A stretch of DNA of 49,045 bases from Rickettsia typhi (GTDB taxonomy: Bacteria > Pseudomonadota > Alphaproteobacteria > Rickettsiales > Deianiraeaceae), in NCBI GenBank assembly GCA_945876965.1, contig CAMCQG010000005.1:1-49045 (forward strand), in the 5' to 3' direction. This document shows positions 37,237 through 45,890 of the stretch, one piece after another. The notes under the pieces are model-generated. The model saw nothing but the letters and a program-made list of their open reading frames with translations, did no database searches and had not been told where the DNA came from. Numbering within the stretch: position 1 is the first letter of the stretch; every line of letters begins with the position of its first letter. A program made the translations under genes and the position numbers.

Positions 37237-37602
37237 ATGGCAATAAGCGTTAGACAAAAAAAAATCAGTGAACAAGTAAAAAGATTAATCATCGAACAAT
37301 TAATGTTTGAATTATTAATTGATAACCCTATAAAAAACATGTTTTCTATTGTTAAAACACAGGTTAGTGCGGATTTAAAAAATATACATATGTATATAAG
37401 TGTTGACAATTCTGACGATAGAATAAAAACATTAATTAAAGATTCATTAAATGCTTTATCGCCAGAAATAAGATCTATGCTTGGTAAAAAAATGGTCGTT
37501 AAATCTGTTCCAAATGTTAAATTTTTATTTGATATTGATAAAAAAATAATACAATTTGATTTAAACAATATAAAACCAATTTCTGCGGAAGATATATTAT
37601 AA
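37237..37602 (+). CDS. rbfA: 30S ribosome-binding factor A
   Basis: RbfA binds the 30S subunit during late 16S rRNA maturation and cold adaptation. The 121 residues show the KH-like pattern: RQKKISEQVKRLIIEQL at 6-22, the beta strand IVKTQVSADLKNIHMYISV near 42-60, and VPNVKFLFD near 90-98. Length and order match the family. In many alphaproteobacteria it follows infB; here it follows divergent bamE with a 74-base gap, so it has its own promoter. A TTGACA at 37610 just after the gene may belong to rpoZ. Confidence 0.85.
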   Translation: MAISVRQKKISEQVKRLIIEQLMFELLIDNPIKNMFSIVKTQVSADLKNIHMYISVDNSDDRIKTLIKDSLNALSPEIRSMLGKKMVVKSVPNVKFLFDIDKKIIQFDLNNIKPISAEDIL

Positions 37603-37668
37603 TTTTTCTTGACAATAAAAAAATAGAATTAAGCTTATATTTTGTTTGTAAAATTGAATTATCATAAA

Positions 37669-38049
37669 ATGGCTCGTGTTACAGTTGAAGATTGTCTAAA
37701 AGTTATTCCAAACAGATTTGAATTGATTGTTTTGGTTAGCCAAAGAGCCCAAGCTATTTTATCTGGCAGCAAACCATTGATAGAATGTGATGACAAAGAA
37801 ATTGTCTTGGCTTTAAGAGAAATTGCTGAAAATAAAATTGATCCAAATGCATTATATACTGCGATTGTACAAAAATATACACATAATGATAGCAACAATA
37901 CGCAAAAATCTTCTCAATTTAGCATGACATCTTTTTTTGGTATGAAAGATTTTGAACAAGAAACTGGAGATATGGAACTTGGTGCGCCAAATGGATTAGA
38001 AATTGATGGATCTATGTTCTCTGATCAAAACTTAGAGGTTGATGATTAG
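37669..38049 (+). CDS. rpoZ: DNA-directed RNA polymerase omega subunit
   Basis: Omega helps fold and hold beta' and, in some bacteria, binds ppGpp. ATG at 37669 gives MARVTVEDCLKVIPNRFELIVLVSQRAQ, the standard start; a TTG at 37642 would add nine residues with no support. The core ends near residue 60, and the C-terminal half is longer and acidic (ETGDMELGAPNGLEIDG), as in other alphaproteobacteria. Length is 126. The gap after rbfA has TTGACA at 37610-37615 and TATATT at 37637-37642, but 21 bases apart, so the promoter is uncertain. Confidence 0.93.
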   Translation: MARVTVEDCLKVIPNRFELIVLVSQRAQAILSGSKPLIECDDKEIVLALREIAENKIDPNALYTAIVQKYTHNDSNNTQKSSQFSMTSFFGMKDFEQETGDMELGAPNGLEIDGSMFSDQNLEVDD

Positions 38050-38105
38050 TTTTTTATAAAAAAATATAGCTAATTTGCACATAAAAACATTGATAAAGCT
38101 TTATT

Positions 38106-38681
38106 ATGAAAATCAATTTTGGATTACTAAAAGGCAGAAAATTATCATATAAAGTTAGTGCTGGTGTTGAAAAAAATGTCAGACCGACAACCAGTATAGT
38201 AAAAAGCTCTCTTTTTAACTTGATTATGCACAACGAGTCCTTATCTAGTTTTGATATAAAAAACTCTTCTGTTGCAGATTTTTGCTGCGGAACTGGATCA
38301 ATTGGTTTTGAATTTTTATCTCTTGGGGCAACAAATTGCACTTTTTTTGATGAAAGTCACGAGAATTTAGAAAATGTTAATATTAATGCTAAAAATCTAA
38401 ATATACTTGATAAAGTTTCAATAAAAGCTGTAGACTTGTTAAACACAAAATATGCTAATAAAATTATTGATGGAAAATTTGATATTATTTTTTTTGATCC
38501 ACCATACGGAAAAACAAATGAAATAATGATTTCTTTTATATCTTTAATTAAAAATAAAGAACTATTAAAACCCAACGGATTAATAATAGTAGAATCAAAT
38601 CATTATTTGGAAGTCCCTGATTTTACTAAAATTTTAGAGAGAAAAGTTAGAAAAGATAGAATTTTAACATTTTTGTGTTGA
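38106..38681 (+). CDS. rsmD: 16S rRNA (guanine-966-N2)-methyltransferase RsmD
   Basis: RsmD methylates G966 of 16S rRNA using SAM. The 191 residues contain the RPTTSIVKSSLFNLI segment near 24-38 (the family's RPTxxRVREALFN), motif I VADFCCGTGSIGFE near 57-70, FFDESHENL, and motif IV FFDPPYGK near 134-141. The size is typical. It lies 56 bases after rpoZ and 52 bases before ald on the same strand. Confidence 0.9.
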   Translation: MKINFGLLKGRKLSYKVSAGVEKNVRPTTSIVKSSLFNLIMHNESLSSFDIKNSSVADFCCGTGSIGFEFLSLGATNCTFFDESHENLENVNINAKNLNILDKVSIKAVDLLNTKYANKIIDGKFDIIFFDPPYGKTNEIMISFISLIKNKELLKPNGLIIVESNHYLEVPDFTKILERKVRKDRILTFLC

Positions 38682-38733
38682 CTAATATAGAATAATTCTT
38701 ATTATATTAATATAAAATATTATTTTTTTTAAA

Positions 38734-39840
38734 ATGACAATTGTTATTGGTTTGGCCAAAGAGATAAAATCGGGTGAAAGCCGTGTTGCATTATCTCCGA
38801 TTGGAGTAGACGATTTGATACACAAAGGTTTTAGCGTTAATGTAGAGCAAGGAGCAGGAGAAAAAATTGGATACTCAGATGATTCATATCAAAATGTTGG
38901 TGCAAAAATTTTAACCAGAGAAAAATTGTTTAGCGATAGCGAAATGATTGTAAAAGTTAAAGAGCCACAGGCAAGCGAAATTGAATTGTTAAAACAAGGT
39001 CAAATCGTGTTTTCATATTTGCATTTAGCGTCAGATAAACCGCAAACAGAAGGTTTGTTAAAACAAAAAGTTACAGGAATTGCATTCGAAACAGTCACAA
39101 GTAATGGCGATGGATTACCGCTTTTAACACCAATGAGCGAAATTGCAGGAACTTTGGCGATTCAACAAGGGGCATATTTTTTAGGTAAACCATTTGGTGG
39201 TTCAGGAATATTGCTCGGTGGCGTTGCAGGTAGCCGTAAAGGAAAAGTTTTTGTTCTTGGTGGCGGAGTCGTTGGTATGAGATCTATTGCAATAGCTCTT
39301 GGAATGGGTGCAGAGGTTACTGTTGCCGATATTTCACTAAAAAGACTTAGATATATTGAAGAAATTTTTGGTAATCGAGTCAATTTATTGATTTCAAACA
39401 GACAAAATATTATAGCAAGTTTGCGTGAAGCCGATTTGGTTGTTGGTGGAGTTTTGATACCAGGAGCGGCGGCACCAAAATTGGTAACAAAAGATATGTT
39501 AAAAGAAATGAAAGCAGGATCTGTAATTGTAGATGTTGCAATTGATCAAGGTGGTTGCTTTGAAACATCACATGCCACAACACATGCCGACCCTGTGTTT
39601 ACAGTTGACGGAATTCAGCACTATTGTGTTGCAAATATGCCCGGAGCGGTTTCTAAAACAGCATCTATGGCACTTGAAGCCGCAATATTACCATATGTTG
39701 CAAAAATTGCAAAAAACCCAATCGATGCAATAAAAAATGATATTCATATAAAAAATGGTGTCAATGTTTATAATGGTAAATTGGTAAATAAACCTGTTAG
39801 TGAGGCACTTGGTATAGAATATTTTGATCTTGTTGTCTAA
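38734..39840 (+). CDS. ald: Alanine dehydrogenase
   Basis: Ald converts L-alanine and NAD to pyruvate and ammonia, or runs in reverse. Residues 1-135 hold the N-terminal catalytic part: KEIKSGESRVALSP near 9-22 (Arg15 for substrate), VKVKEPQ near 73-79 (Lys75) and SYLHLASD near 93-100 (His96). The NAD Rossmann motif is VFVLGGGVVGMRS near 171-183. A catalytic Asp lies in DVAIDQGGC near 266-274. It is about 368 residues, normal for Ald and shorter than transhydrogenase PntA, which is the main alternative. In a host-dependent bacterium it may let alanine serve as carbon or nitrogen source. The next gene starts five bases later. Confidence 0.93.
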   Translation: MTIVIGLAKEIKSGESRVALSPIGVDDLIHKGFSVNVEQGAGEKIGYSDDSYQNVGAKILTREKLFSDSEMIVKVKEPQASEIELLKQGQIVFSYLHLASDKPQTEGLLKQKVTGIAFETVTSNGDGLPLLTPMSEIAGTLAIQQGAYFLGKPFGGSGILLGGVAGSRKGKVFVLGGGVVGMRSIAIALGMGAEVTVADISLKRLRYIEEIFGNRVNLLISNRQNIIASLREADLVVGGVLIPGAAAPKLVTKDMLKEMKAGSVIVDVAIDQGGCFETSHATTHADPVFTVDGIQHYCVANMPGAVSKTASMALEAAILPYVAKIAKNPIDAIKNDIHIKNGVNVYNGKLVNKPVSEALGIEYFDLVV

Positions 39841-39845
39841 CGTAT

Positions 39846-40424
39846 ATGCCGGATAATAAAAATGATATATTAGAACCTAATGATATAACATTAGAATTAG
39901 ATACAGAAAAACAAAAATTAGCAGAACAAGAAAGTATTAAAAAAAAAATAGAAGAGCAGGAAACTAAGAATAAAGAGCGTGAAGATCTTATTAAAAAGAT
40001 AAATAAAGAAAAAGATGCTGAAATAAAAGAATTAAAAGAAAAAAAAATAAAAGATGACACAATAGAAAAGGTAATTGAGGAGATAAAAACAGAGCACATA
40101 AAAAGGGTGTGGTGGCGTAGCTTTTTGGGTATTTTTATCAAAAAATATAAAATAGAGGCAGAAAAAATTAAACTTGCTAGAATTATTTTTTCAAAATCTC
40201 AAAATAACAAAAAAACAAAAAAAGACGATGAAGATATTTGGAACAAAATACAAGAATATGCAAAAAAATCAAGCGAAATAACTAAAAAAGCACCAAAAAG
40301 CGAAATATTAGAACAAGCTGGTCAAACAAAGCAGGCAAAAAGCGGAGCAGAAGAAAAGACAAGAAATCAAGACAAAGAAAAAACTAGAGAGCAAAATAAC
40401 GGAGTAAAAACAAGACAAACATGA
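39846..40424 (+). CDS. Charged coiled-coil protein of unknown function
   Basis: The 192-residue product is almost all Lys, Glu, Asp, Ile and Gln. Residues 18-85 form a strong predicted coiled coil (heptads such as KIEEQETKNKEREDLIKKI). A short aromatic-hydrophobic patch, RVWWRSFLGIFIKKY, near 92-106 may touch a membrane. The tail is basic and low-complexity. There is no signal peptide and no recognised family. It starts five bases after ald, and its TGA stop overlaps by ATGA the ATG of the restriction-methylase, so the two proteins are probably made together and may interact. Base use is AT-rich, unlike the first half of the enzyme gene. Confidence 0.65.
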   Translation: MPDNKNDILEPNDITLELDTEKQKLAEQESIKKKIEEQETKNKEREDLIKKINKEKDAEIKELKEKKIKDDTIEKVIEEIKTEHIKRVWWRSFLGIFIKKYKIEAEKIKLARIIFSKSQNNKKTKKDDEDIWNKIQEYAKKSSEITKKAPKSEILEQAGQTKQAKSGAEEKTRNQDKEKTREQNNGVKTRQT

Positions 40425-43331
40425 TACCGCAAAAAAATATTAGACCTGATTGCAAATTTTGGAGAACATTTTGATGTTTATAAAAGAGATTACAACGAAA
40501 CGCAAACTCGCAGAGATTTTATTGACCCGTTTTTTAAAGAACTAGGGTGGGACATTGACAACGAAGCTGGAAACAGCGAAAATTATAGAGATGTAGTTCA
40601 CGAAGACAGATTGCTGGTTGGAAAAACCATAAAAGCTCCAGATTATTCGTTTAGAATTGGTGGACAACGCAAGTTTTTTGTTGAGGCAAAAAAGCCAAGC
40701 ATAGATTTGTATAACAGCAAAGATGCGGTTTTTCAATTGCGAAGATACGGCTGGACGGCAGGTTTATCGCTTTGTATTTTGACCGATTTTGAAGAATTTG
40801 CGGTTTATCAAACCAATAACATAAAACCAAACAAAGACGACAACACCGGTATTGGGCGAATTTTTTATTGCAAATTTAACGAACTAACCCTCCCCTGCAA
40901 GCAATATCCAGAGTTTGCAACCAATTTTGATTTTTTAAAAGGCACTTTTACCAAAGAGGCAATTTTGAAGGGCAGATTTGATAAATTTGCTGACAAAAAG
41001 AAAAAACAACAGCAAACTTTTGATAACGAATTTTTAAAATCTATTCAGGATTATCGCAAAACCTTGGCAGAAAATATTGTGAGCAAAAACAAAAAACTTA
41101 TTTTTGACAAAGCCGATCCAGATATTCTAAAACAACAAAAACTCAACGAAGTTGTGCGAAAAACCATTGATAGGCTCATTTTTTTGCGAATTGCCGAGGA
41201 TAGAAACATAGAAACCGAAGAACAGTTGCTAAAAATTAGCAAAGGCAAGGCAATCTACGATCAATTGCTAAATTTATTTGGCATAGCCAACGACAAATAT
41301 AATGCGGGGCTTTTTGATGGCAAAAACGATTTGTCGCGAGATATTATAATTGACGACAAACCGCTTAAACAAATTATAGGCGATCTTTACGAAACCTATG
41401 ATTTTTCAATGGTTCCACCAGATATTTTAGGCTCAATTTATGAGCGTTTTTTGGGTGACAGCATAACTTTTGAAGGCGGCAAACCTGTTATAACCACAAA
41501 ACCCGAGGTGCGAAAAGCCGGCGGGGTTTATTATACCCCGCAATATATAGTTGAATATATCGTGCAAAACACGGTTGACGAGGCGTTGAAAAGCCGAACC
41601 CTAAAAACAATTGATGGCTTCACGGTTGTGGATCCATCCTGCGGAAGTGGGGCATTTTTGATTGTTGCATATCAACATTTGCTTGATTGGTATTTGGATT
41701 GCTACAAAAAAACTGGCAACAAAAAACAGATTTATAGCAACATCACAGGCAAGCTTGTTTTGACTTTGCAAGCCCGCAAACACATTCTAAAATCTCACAT
41801 TTTTGGGGTAGACATAGACAACCAAGCCGTTGAGGTTACCAAGCTTTCGCTGCTTTTAAAATGCCTAGAAGGTGTTACCAAAGAGAACATTTTTGACGAC
41901 AACCGCCTGCTTCACGAAAAGGCCCTGCCAAACATAAATCAAAACATAAAATGCGGCAATTCGCTAATCGGAACCGATTATAAAGCTGGCGAACTTTTTG
42001 ATCTTGAAGAATCGTTGCAGGTTAACGCATTTGACTGGCAAACCGAATTTAAGGACATATTTAATAAGCAGCAAACCTCTCCACTTGCGGGGGAGGTCGT
42101 GCATAGCACGGGTGAGGGGTTTGATTGTGTGATTGGAAACCCACCATATGTATTTACTCGTGATTTTGAATGGGGATTTTTTATAAAAGATTATTTTTCA
42201 AAAAACTATTTAACACAAAATATAAACAATAAAACAAGAACCAGCCAATCTGGAAAAGTTAATTTATATGCTTTATTTTTATTAAAAGCGATTGAAATTA
42301 GCAATAAAAATGGCTATTTTTCATTTATTGTGCCAAACGGAATATTGCGAACAACAACATATGATATTGTTAGAAAAAAATTGTTAGAAAATACACATAT
42401 TCAAAAAATTGTAGATTTAAAAGAAGGTGTTTTTAAAGATGCAACAGTTCCTACTGTGATTTTGGTTTGTAATAAAGATTTATCAAATAAAAATATTCAA
42501 ATTATAGATGCCAATCCAAAACAAGAAGAATATATAATTCCAGAAGTTAAATTAGAAGAAGTAAATCAAGATGTTTTTTTAAAAAATACCAGTTATGCTT
42601 TTAGCATTTTTTCCAACCCAAAAGAAGATATTATTTTTGATAAAATGAAAAATAATTGTTTATTTCTTGGAGAAATATGTAAAGATATTATTGCTGGTGT
42701 TGCTTGTGGAAAAGATTTGATATATAAAGAGTTTAACAAAAGTTATAAAAAATTATTAGAAGGCAAAGATATTAAAAAATATAAAATTAACTTTAACGAA
42801 AGATATTTATTTTTTGACAGAGAAAAAATTGCAAGAACAAGACCAGATTATCTTTGGCAAGCGGATAAAAAAATAATAATGCAAAGAATTAGTGGGGGAA
42901 ATATGCCATTGGTTGCGGCGATAGATATTGAAAAATATTATTGTTTTAATTCAATTAATTCCATATTAATAAAAGAAGGATATTTAAAACAATTTTCATA
43001 TGAATTTATATGTGCATTATTAAATTCTAAATTAATAAATTTTTATTATGTTAAAAATTTTACAAATAAATCAAATTTAACAGTAAATATATCAAAAACA
43101 TATTTAGAAACATTGCCAATTGCCAAAGCAACAGAGCAAGAACAACAAAAACTTGGGGGCTTAGCACAAAAAATGATAGACCTTAACAAACAGTTGGCGG
43201 GGGCAAAGTCGCAAGCGGAGGTTTCGGTGTTGACAAGAAAAATTGCTGCAACTGATATTTTTATTGATAAATTGGTTTATGCACTCTACGGACTAAGCGA
43301 CGACGAAATTGCCACAATTGAAAAGCAATAA
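40421..43331 (+). CDS. Single-chain restriction endonuclease-adenine methyltransferase (type IIG-like), frame broken near its start
   Basis: Order: N-terminal PD-(D/E)xK nuclease (helix with TRRDFIDPFF, then APDYSF and FFVEAKK), a helical link, an Eco57I-like adenine methylase (GGVYYTPQYIVEYI, motif I DPSCGSGAFL, motif IV GNPPYVF) and a C-terminal target-recognition part ending in a coiled region. The conserved N-terminus lies in the frame open from 40425, but that frame has no ATG, GTG or TTG until 40611, which would drop the first nuclease helix. The ATG at 40421, overlapping the previous stop, is in a frame offset by one. Seven A at 40431-40437 separate them; six would give MIPQKILDLIANF joined to the rest, 969 residues. 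Either a slippage-controlled gene, a recent mutation or a sequencing error. An in-frame palindromic repeat sits at 42075-42120. Confidence 0.8.
40431..40437 (+). other. Seven-A run that separates the ATG from the body of the restriction-methylase
   Basis: The run follows ATGATACCGC. Removing one A joins the coupled ATG at 40421 to the conserved nuclease N-terminus in a single frame. Poly-A runs are prone to polymerase slippage in replication and transcription, and in AT-rich symbionts transcript slippage can restore such genes. Whether this is regulation, decay or a read error cannot be told from one sequence. Confidence 0.7.
42075..42120 (+). repeat. In-frame palindromic repeat inside the restriction-methylase gene
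   Basis: The segment encodes TSPLAGEVVHSTGEG just ahead of FDCVIGNPPYV. It is GC-rich against its surroundings and has two nested inverted repeats: ACCTCTCC against GGGGGAGGT (42075-42097) and CGTGC-ATA-GCACG (42098-42110), then GGTGAGGGGT. The SPLAGE-type peptide is known from small palindromic repeats scattered in proteobacterial genomes, comparable in behaviour to Rickettsia palindromic elements that insert within genes in frame. It looks like an insertion, as relatives go from the link straight into the FDxVIGNPPY motif. Confidence 0.65.
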
Positions 43332-43387
43332 ATTTGATTGATTATTAAAAATATGCTTATATAAATTATTAAATAATTTTTGGTTTT

Positions 43388-43597
43388 ATGTTAAACGAAA
43401 TTGCAAACAATATACCAAATTTGGTTGGAATTATGGGAATGTCAATGCTTGCCATAACTGGGGTTTTAATTTTATACAAACGAACAATTGGTTTATATTT
43501 TGACAACAAAAACCAGATGCAAGCAAGAGAAATGTTGATAAAAAACTTACCTGAATTAAAAAAACGCTATCCCGAATTACAACATGCAACGATATGA
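43388..43597 (+). CDS. Small single-pass membrane protein
   Basis: This 69-residue protein has one hydrophobic helix at about 9-29 (LVGIMGMSMLAITGVLIL core) and a basic-polar tail with KKRYPEL near 57-63. No family is recognised. It lies 56 bases after the restriction-methylase gene, and its stop overlaps the next gene's ATG by four bases (ATGA), so the two membrane proteins are translationally coupled. Size and layout are those of a small membrane subunit, but nothing shows what it does. Confidence 0.6.
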   Translation: MLNEIANNIPNLVGIMGMSMLAITGVLILYKRTIGLYFDNKNQMQAREMLIKNLPELKKRYPELQHATI

Positions 43598-44094
43598 TTT
43601 ATAAAAATGATTTAATTTTTAAAATAGGCACTTTGTCTAGTTTTTTTTTGATGGGATTGGATTATTTTAAACAATCTATACCCACAAATTATCAAATTTT
43701 TTTAACATCATTTTTTATAATAATAATATTTATTATTACTCTTTGTATCATTTATTTTATATACTCTTTATTTGGGGAAAAAAAAGATTTATTTGTCTTT
43801 CTGGAAATAAAAAATGATAAAATAGGTGTTAAGATTATTAATGACACAAAATATAATATTGTTGTTTATTCTATTAATAATATCTATTGTCAATCGCCAA
43901 CTGTTTTATCAGGTACAACGGATATAATTTTTGTTAATTACAATATTTATAAAAATAATAAAAATATTAACATTGTTTACTCTTTTGCCGAAAGCGACCG
44001 CATAAGATTTGAGACTGTTAGAGTTGGATATTTTAAAAGAAAAAAAATATCAAAATTGATAAAAAAACAAAATGCAAAATGTAATACAAAATGA
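43594..44094 (+). CDS. Two-helix membrane protein of unknown function
   Basis: The 166 residues contain two hydrophobic helices, about 10-24 (weak) and 34-60 (strong), followed by a soluble beta-rich domain (DLFVFLEIKNDKIGVKIIND, then YNIVVYSINNIY) and a Lys-rich C-terminal end. The topology suggests an inner-membrane anchor with a cytoplasmic domain. It is coupled by ATGA to the small membrane protein before it and overlaps the start of recJ by 23 bases. No family was recognised. The gene is very AT-rich while its neighbours are not, which could mark a separate origin. Confidence 0.6.
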   Translation: MIYKNDLIFKIGTLSSFFLMGLDYFKQSIPTNYQIFLTSFFIIIIFIITLCIIYFIYSLFGEKKDLFVFLEIKNDKIGVKIINDTKYNIVVYSINNIYCQSPTVLSGTTDIIFVNYNIYKNNKNINIVYSFAESDRIRFETVRVGYFKRKKISKLIKKQNAKCNTK

Positions 44095-45823
44095 TACGGC
44101 AAGTGGGGCGAAGTGGGTGTATAGGGCAAAAAACGAGCAGCTCTATTGGCAGCTTATAAACGATTATGGGCAGAGCGATTTTGTGGCATCGATTGCGGCC
44201 ACTCGTGGCTGGATTAACGAGGAGAATTTTGCGGGGTTTATTGATCCAAAAATCAAAGATTCAATGCCGGATCCGTTTTTGCTAAAAGACATGTTGGAGG
44301 CAACGCAGTTTGTAAAACAGGTGCTACAAGCCAAGCAAAAAATTGCCGTTTTTGCGGATTACGATGTTGATGGAGGCACATCGGCTGCGATTATTTATAG
44401 GTTTTTTAAAATGCTAGGGGTGGAAATTCAAATTTATGTTCCCGATAGAATAAAAGAAGGATACGGCCCAAATAGCAATGCGTTGCTAAATTTACGCAAA
44501 AGCGGAATTGATTTGGTAATTACCGTGGATTGCGGAACTGTTGCATTTGAACCGCTGGAAAAAGCAGCAGCGGCGGGGCTAAAAGTGATCGTGATTGACC
44601 ATCATTTGGGCGTAAAAGACAAACCGAGTTCGATTGCGGTTATAAACCCGAATAGATATGACGAGACGAGCGAATTGACATATTTATGCGGGGCAGGAGT
44701 GTGTTTTATGTTTTGTGTTGCAATGCTAAAAACCCTTGAAAAACCTGAATTAAAAGCCAAATTGATGAGCTTGCTAGATTTGGTGGCATTGGGAACAGTT
44801 TGCGATGTTGTGCCATTGCAGGGGCTGAATAGGGCATTTGTAAAAACTGGATTAAAAGTTGCAAACAACAAAAAAAATGCAGGTTTGGTGGCATTGTGCG
44901 AGGTGGCAGGCTTGCACAAAACCCTTGATTCTGGCGATTTTGGATTCAATATTGGACCCATGATAAACGCGGGCGGACGAATTGGAAAATCGGATATGGG
45001 AGCATTAACGCTTGCCTCGGATGACACAGAATTTGCCAAAAAAATGGCAACCGAACTGAGAGAATTAAACCTAAAACGCCGTGAAATGGAGGCAATTATA
45101 ACCGAAAAAGCCATAGCATCCGTTGCAGCAAACATCAACGAAAACGATGCAGTTATTTTTGCATTTGACAAAAAATGGCACGAGGGAATTATTGGAATTG
45201 TTGCATCGCGAATTAAAGACAAATTTTATAAACCAACATTTATAGGCAGCATCACCGAAGATGGCAACATAAAAGCCAGTTGCAGATCGATTTTTGGGGT
45301 AAATATTGGCGAGGTTATTGTTGAGGCGGTTCACAAAGAATTGCTAATAAAAGGTGGTGGACACGGAATGGCGGCTGGGTTTAGCCTTGATTTTGCAAAA
45401 AAAGATTTGTTTTTGGCGTTTGTGAACGAAAAGTTGCAAAAAAAAGTGAACGAAGCAAAGCAACAACGAGTTGTTGAGGTTGATTATTGTTTATCACTCG
45501 GCGGTGCAACAGTTGATTTGTGCGACAAAATAGAGCAACTTGAACCATTTGGAATGGGCAATCCAGAACCAACATTTGTAATAAAAGATGTTATTATTAC
45601 GGGTTCCAAAATTGTTAAAGATGCTCATGTTAGTGTATTTTTAAAATGTCAAAATAGCGGAGTAAGCAGCAATGCTATTGCTTTTAAATGCACTGATTCT
45701 TTGATGGGCAGTATTTTGTTGAATAACAAAGGTAAAACCTTGGATTTGCTTTGCAAAATTGGTTCTCAAATGTATTTAGGGCAAAAAAAAATTAGTATCA
45801 TAATACAAGATATCAATATATAA
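44072..45823 (+). CDS. recJ: Single-stranded-DNA-specific exonuclease RecJ
   Basis: RecJ degrades single-stranded DNA 5' to 3' in recombination and mismatch repair. DHH-family motifs are complete: FADYDVDGGTSAAI near 92-105, ITVDCGT near 149, VIDHHLG near 172-178, LGTVCDVVPL near 237-246, the DHHA1 part with NAGGRIGKSDMG near 297-308 and the KGGGHGMAAGF motif near 427-437, then a C-terminal OB-like part. The 583 residues are normal. The start lies 23 bases inside the previous gene. The first five sixths of the gene are much GC-richer than the spacer and the preceding gene; the last 230 bases return to AT-rich. Confidence 0.95.
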   Translation: MQNVIQNDTASGAKWVYRAKNEQLYWQLINDYGQSDFVASIAATRGWINEENFAGFIDPKIKDSMPDPFLLKDMLEATQFVKQVLQAKQKIAVFADYDVDGGTSAAIIYRFFKMLGVEIQIYVPDRIKEGYGPNSNALLNLRKSGIDLVITVDCGTVAFEPLEKAAAAGLKVIVIDHHLGVKDKPSSIAVINPNRYDETSELTYLCGAGVCFMFCVAMLKTLEKPELKAKLMSLLDLVALGTVCDVVPLQGLNRAFVKTGLKVANNKKNAGLVALCEVAGLHKTLDSGDFGFNIGPMINAGGRIGKSDMGALTLASDDTEFAKKMATELRELNLKRREMEAIITEKAIASVAANINENDAVIFAFDKKWHEGIIGIVASRIKDKFYKPTFIGSITEDGNIKASCRSIFGVNIGEVIVEAVHKELLIKGGGHGMAAGFSLDFAKKDLFLAFVNEKLQKKVNEAKQQRVVEVDYCLSLGGATVDLCDKIEQLEPFGMGNPEPTFVIKDVIITGSKIVKDAHVSVFLKCQNSGVSSNAIAFKCTDSLMGSILLNNKGKTLDLLCKIGSQMYLGQKKISIIIQDINI

Positions 45824-45856
45824 AAAAATTTATAGTTGCATTTTATTTATATATAT

Positions 45857-45890
45857 ATATCCTATATAGATATTTATATATATAGGATAT
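45857..45890 (+). promoter_or_regulatory. Hairpin covering the start codon of the prepilin-like gene
   Basis: A perfect 12-base inverted repeat (ATATCCTATATA at 45857-45868, TATATAGGATAT at 45879-45890) surrounds a 10-base loop. The right arm contains the AGGA and the first two bases of the ATG at 45889. In RNA it would hide the start region. Such AT-only stems melt with small warming, as in RNA thermometers. Chance is possible in AT-rich DNA, but a perfect 12-base arm with GG/CC at its core and this placement is unusual. Confidence 0.5.

Noticed and set aside
38682-38733. AT-only hairpin plus T-run between rsmD and ald as a terminator
   Set aside because: The stem is five A/T pairs, too weak to tell from chance in this sequence, and the genes run in the same direction with a short gap.
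38734-39840. Alternative call as transhydrogenase subunit PntA
   Set aside because: Length, the SRVALSP, VKEPQ and YLHLA motifs and the absence of a pntB neighbour fit alanine dehydrogenase better.
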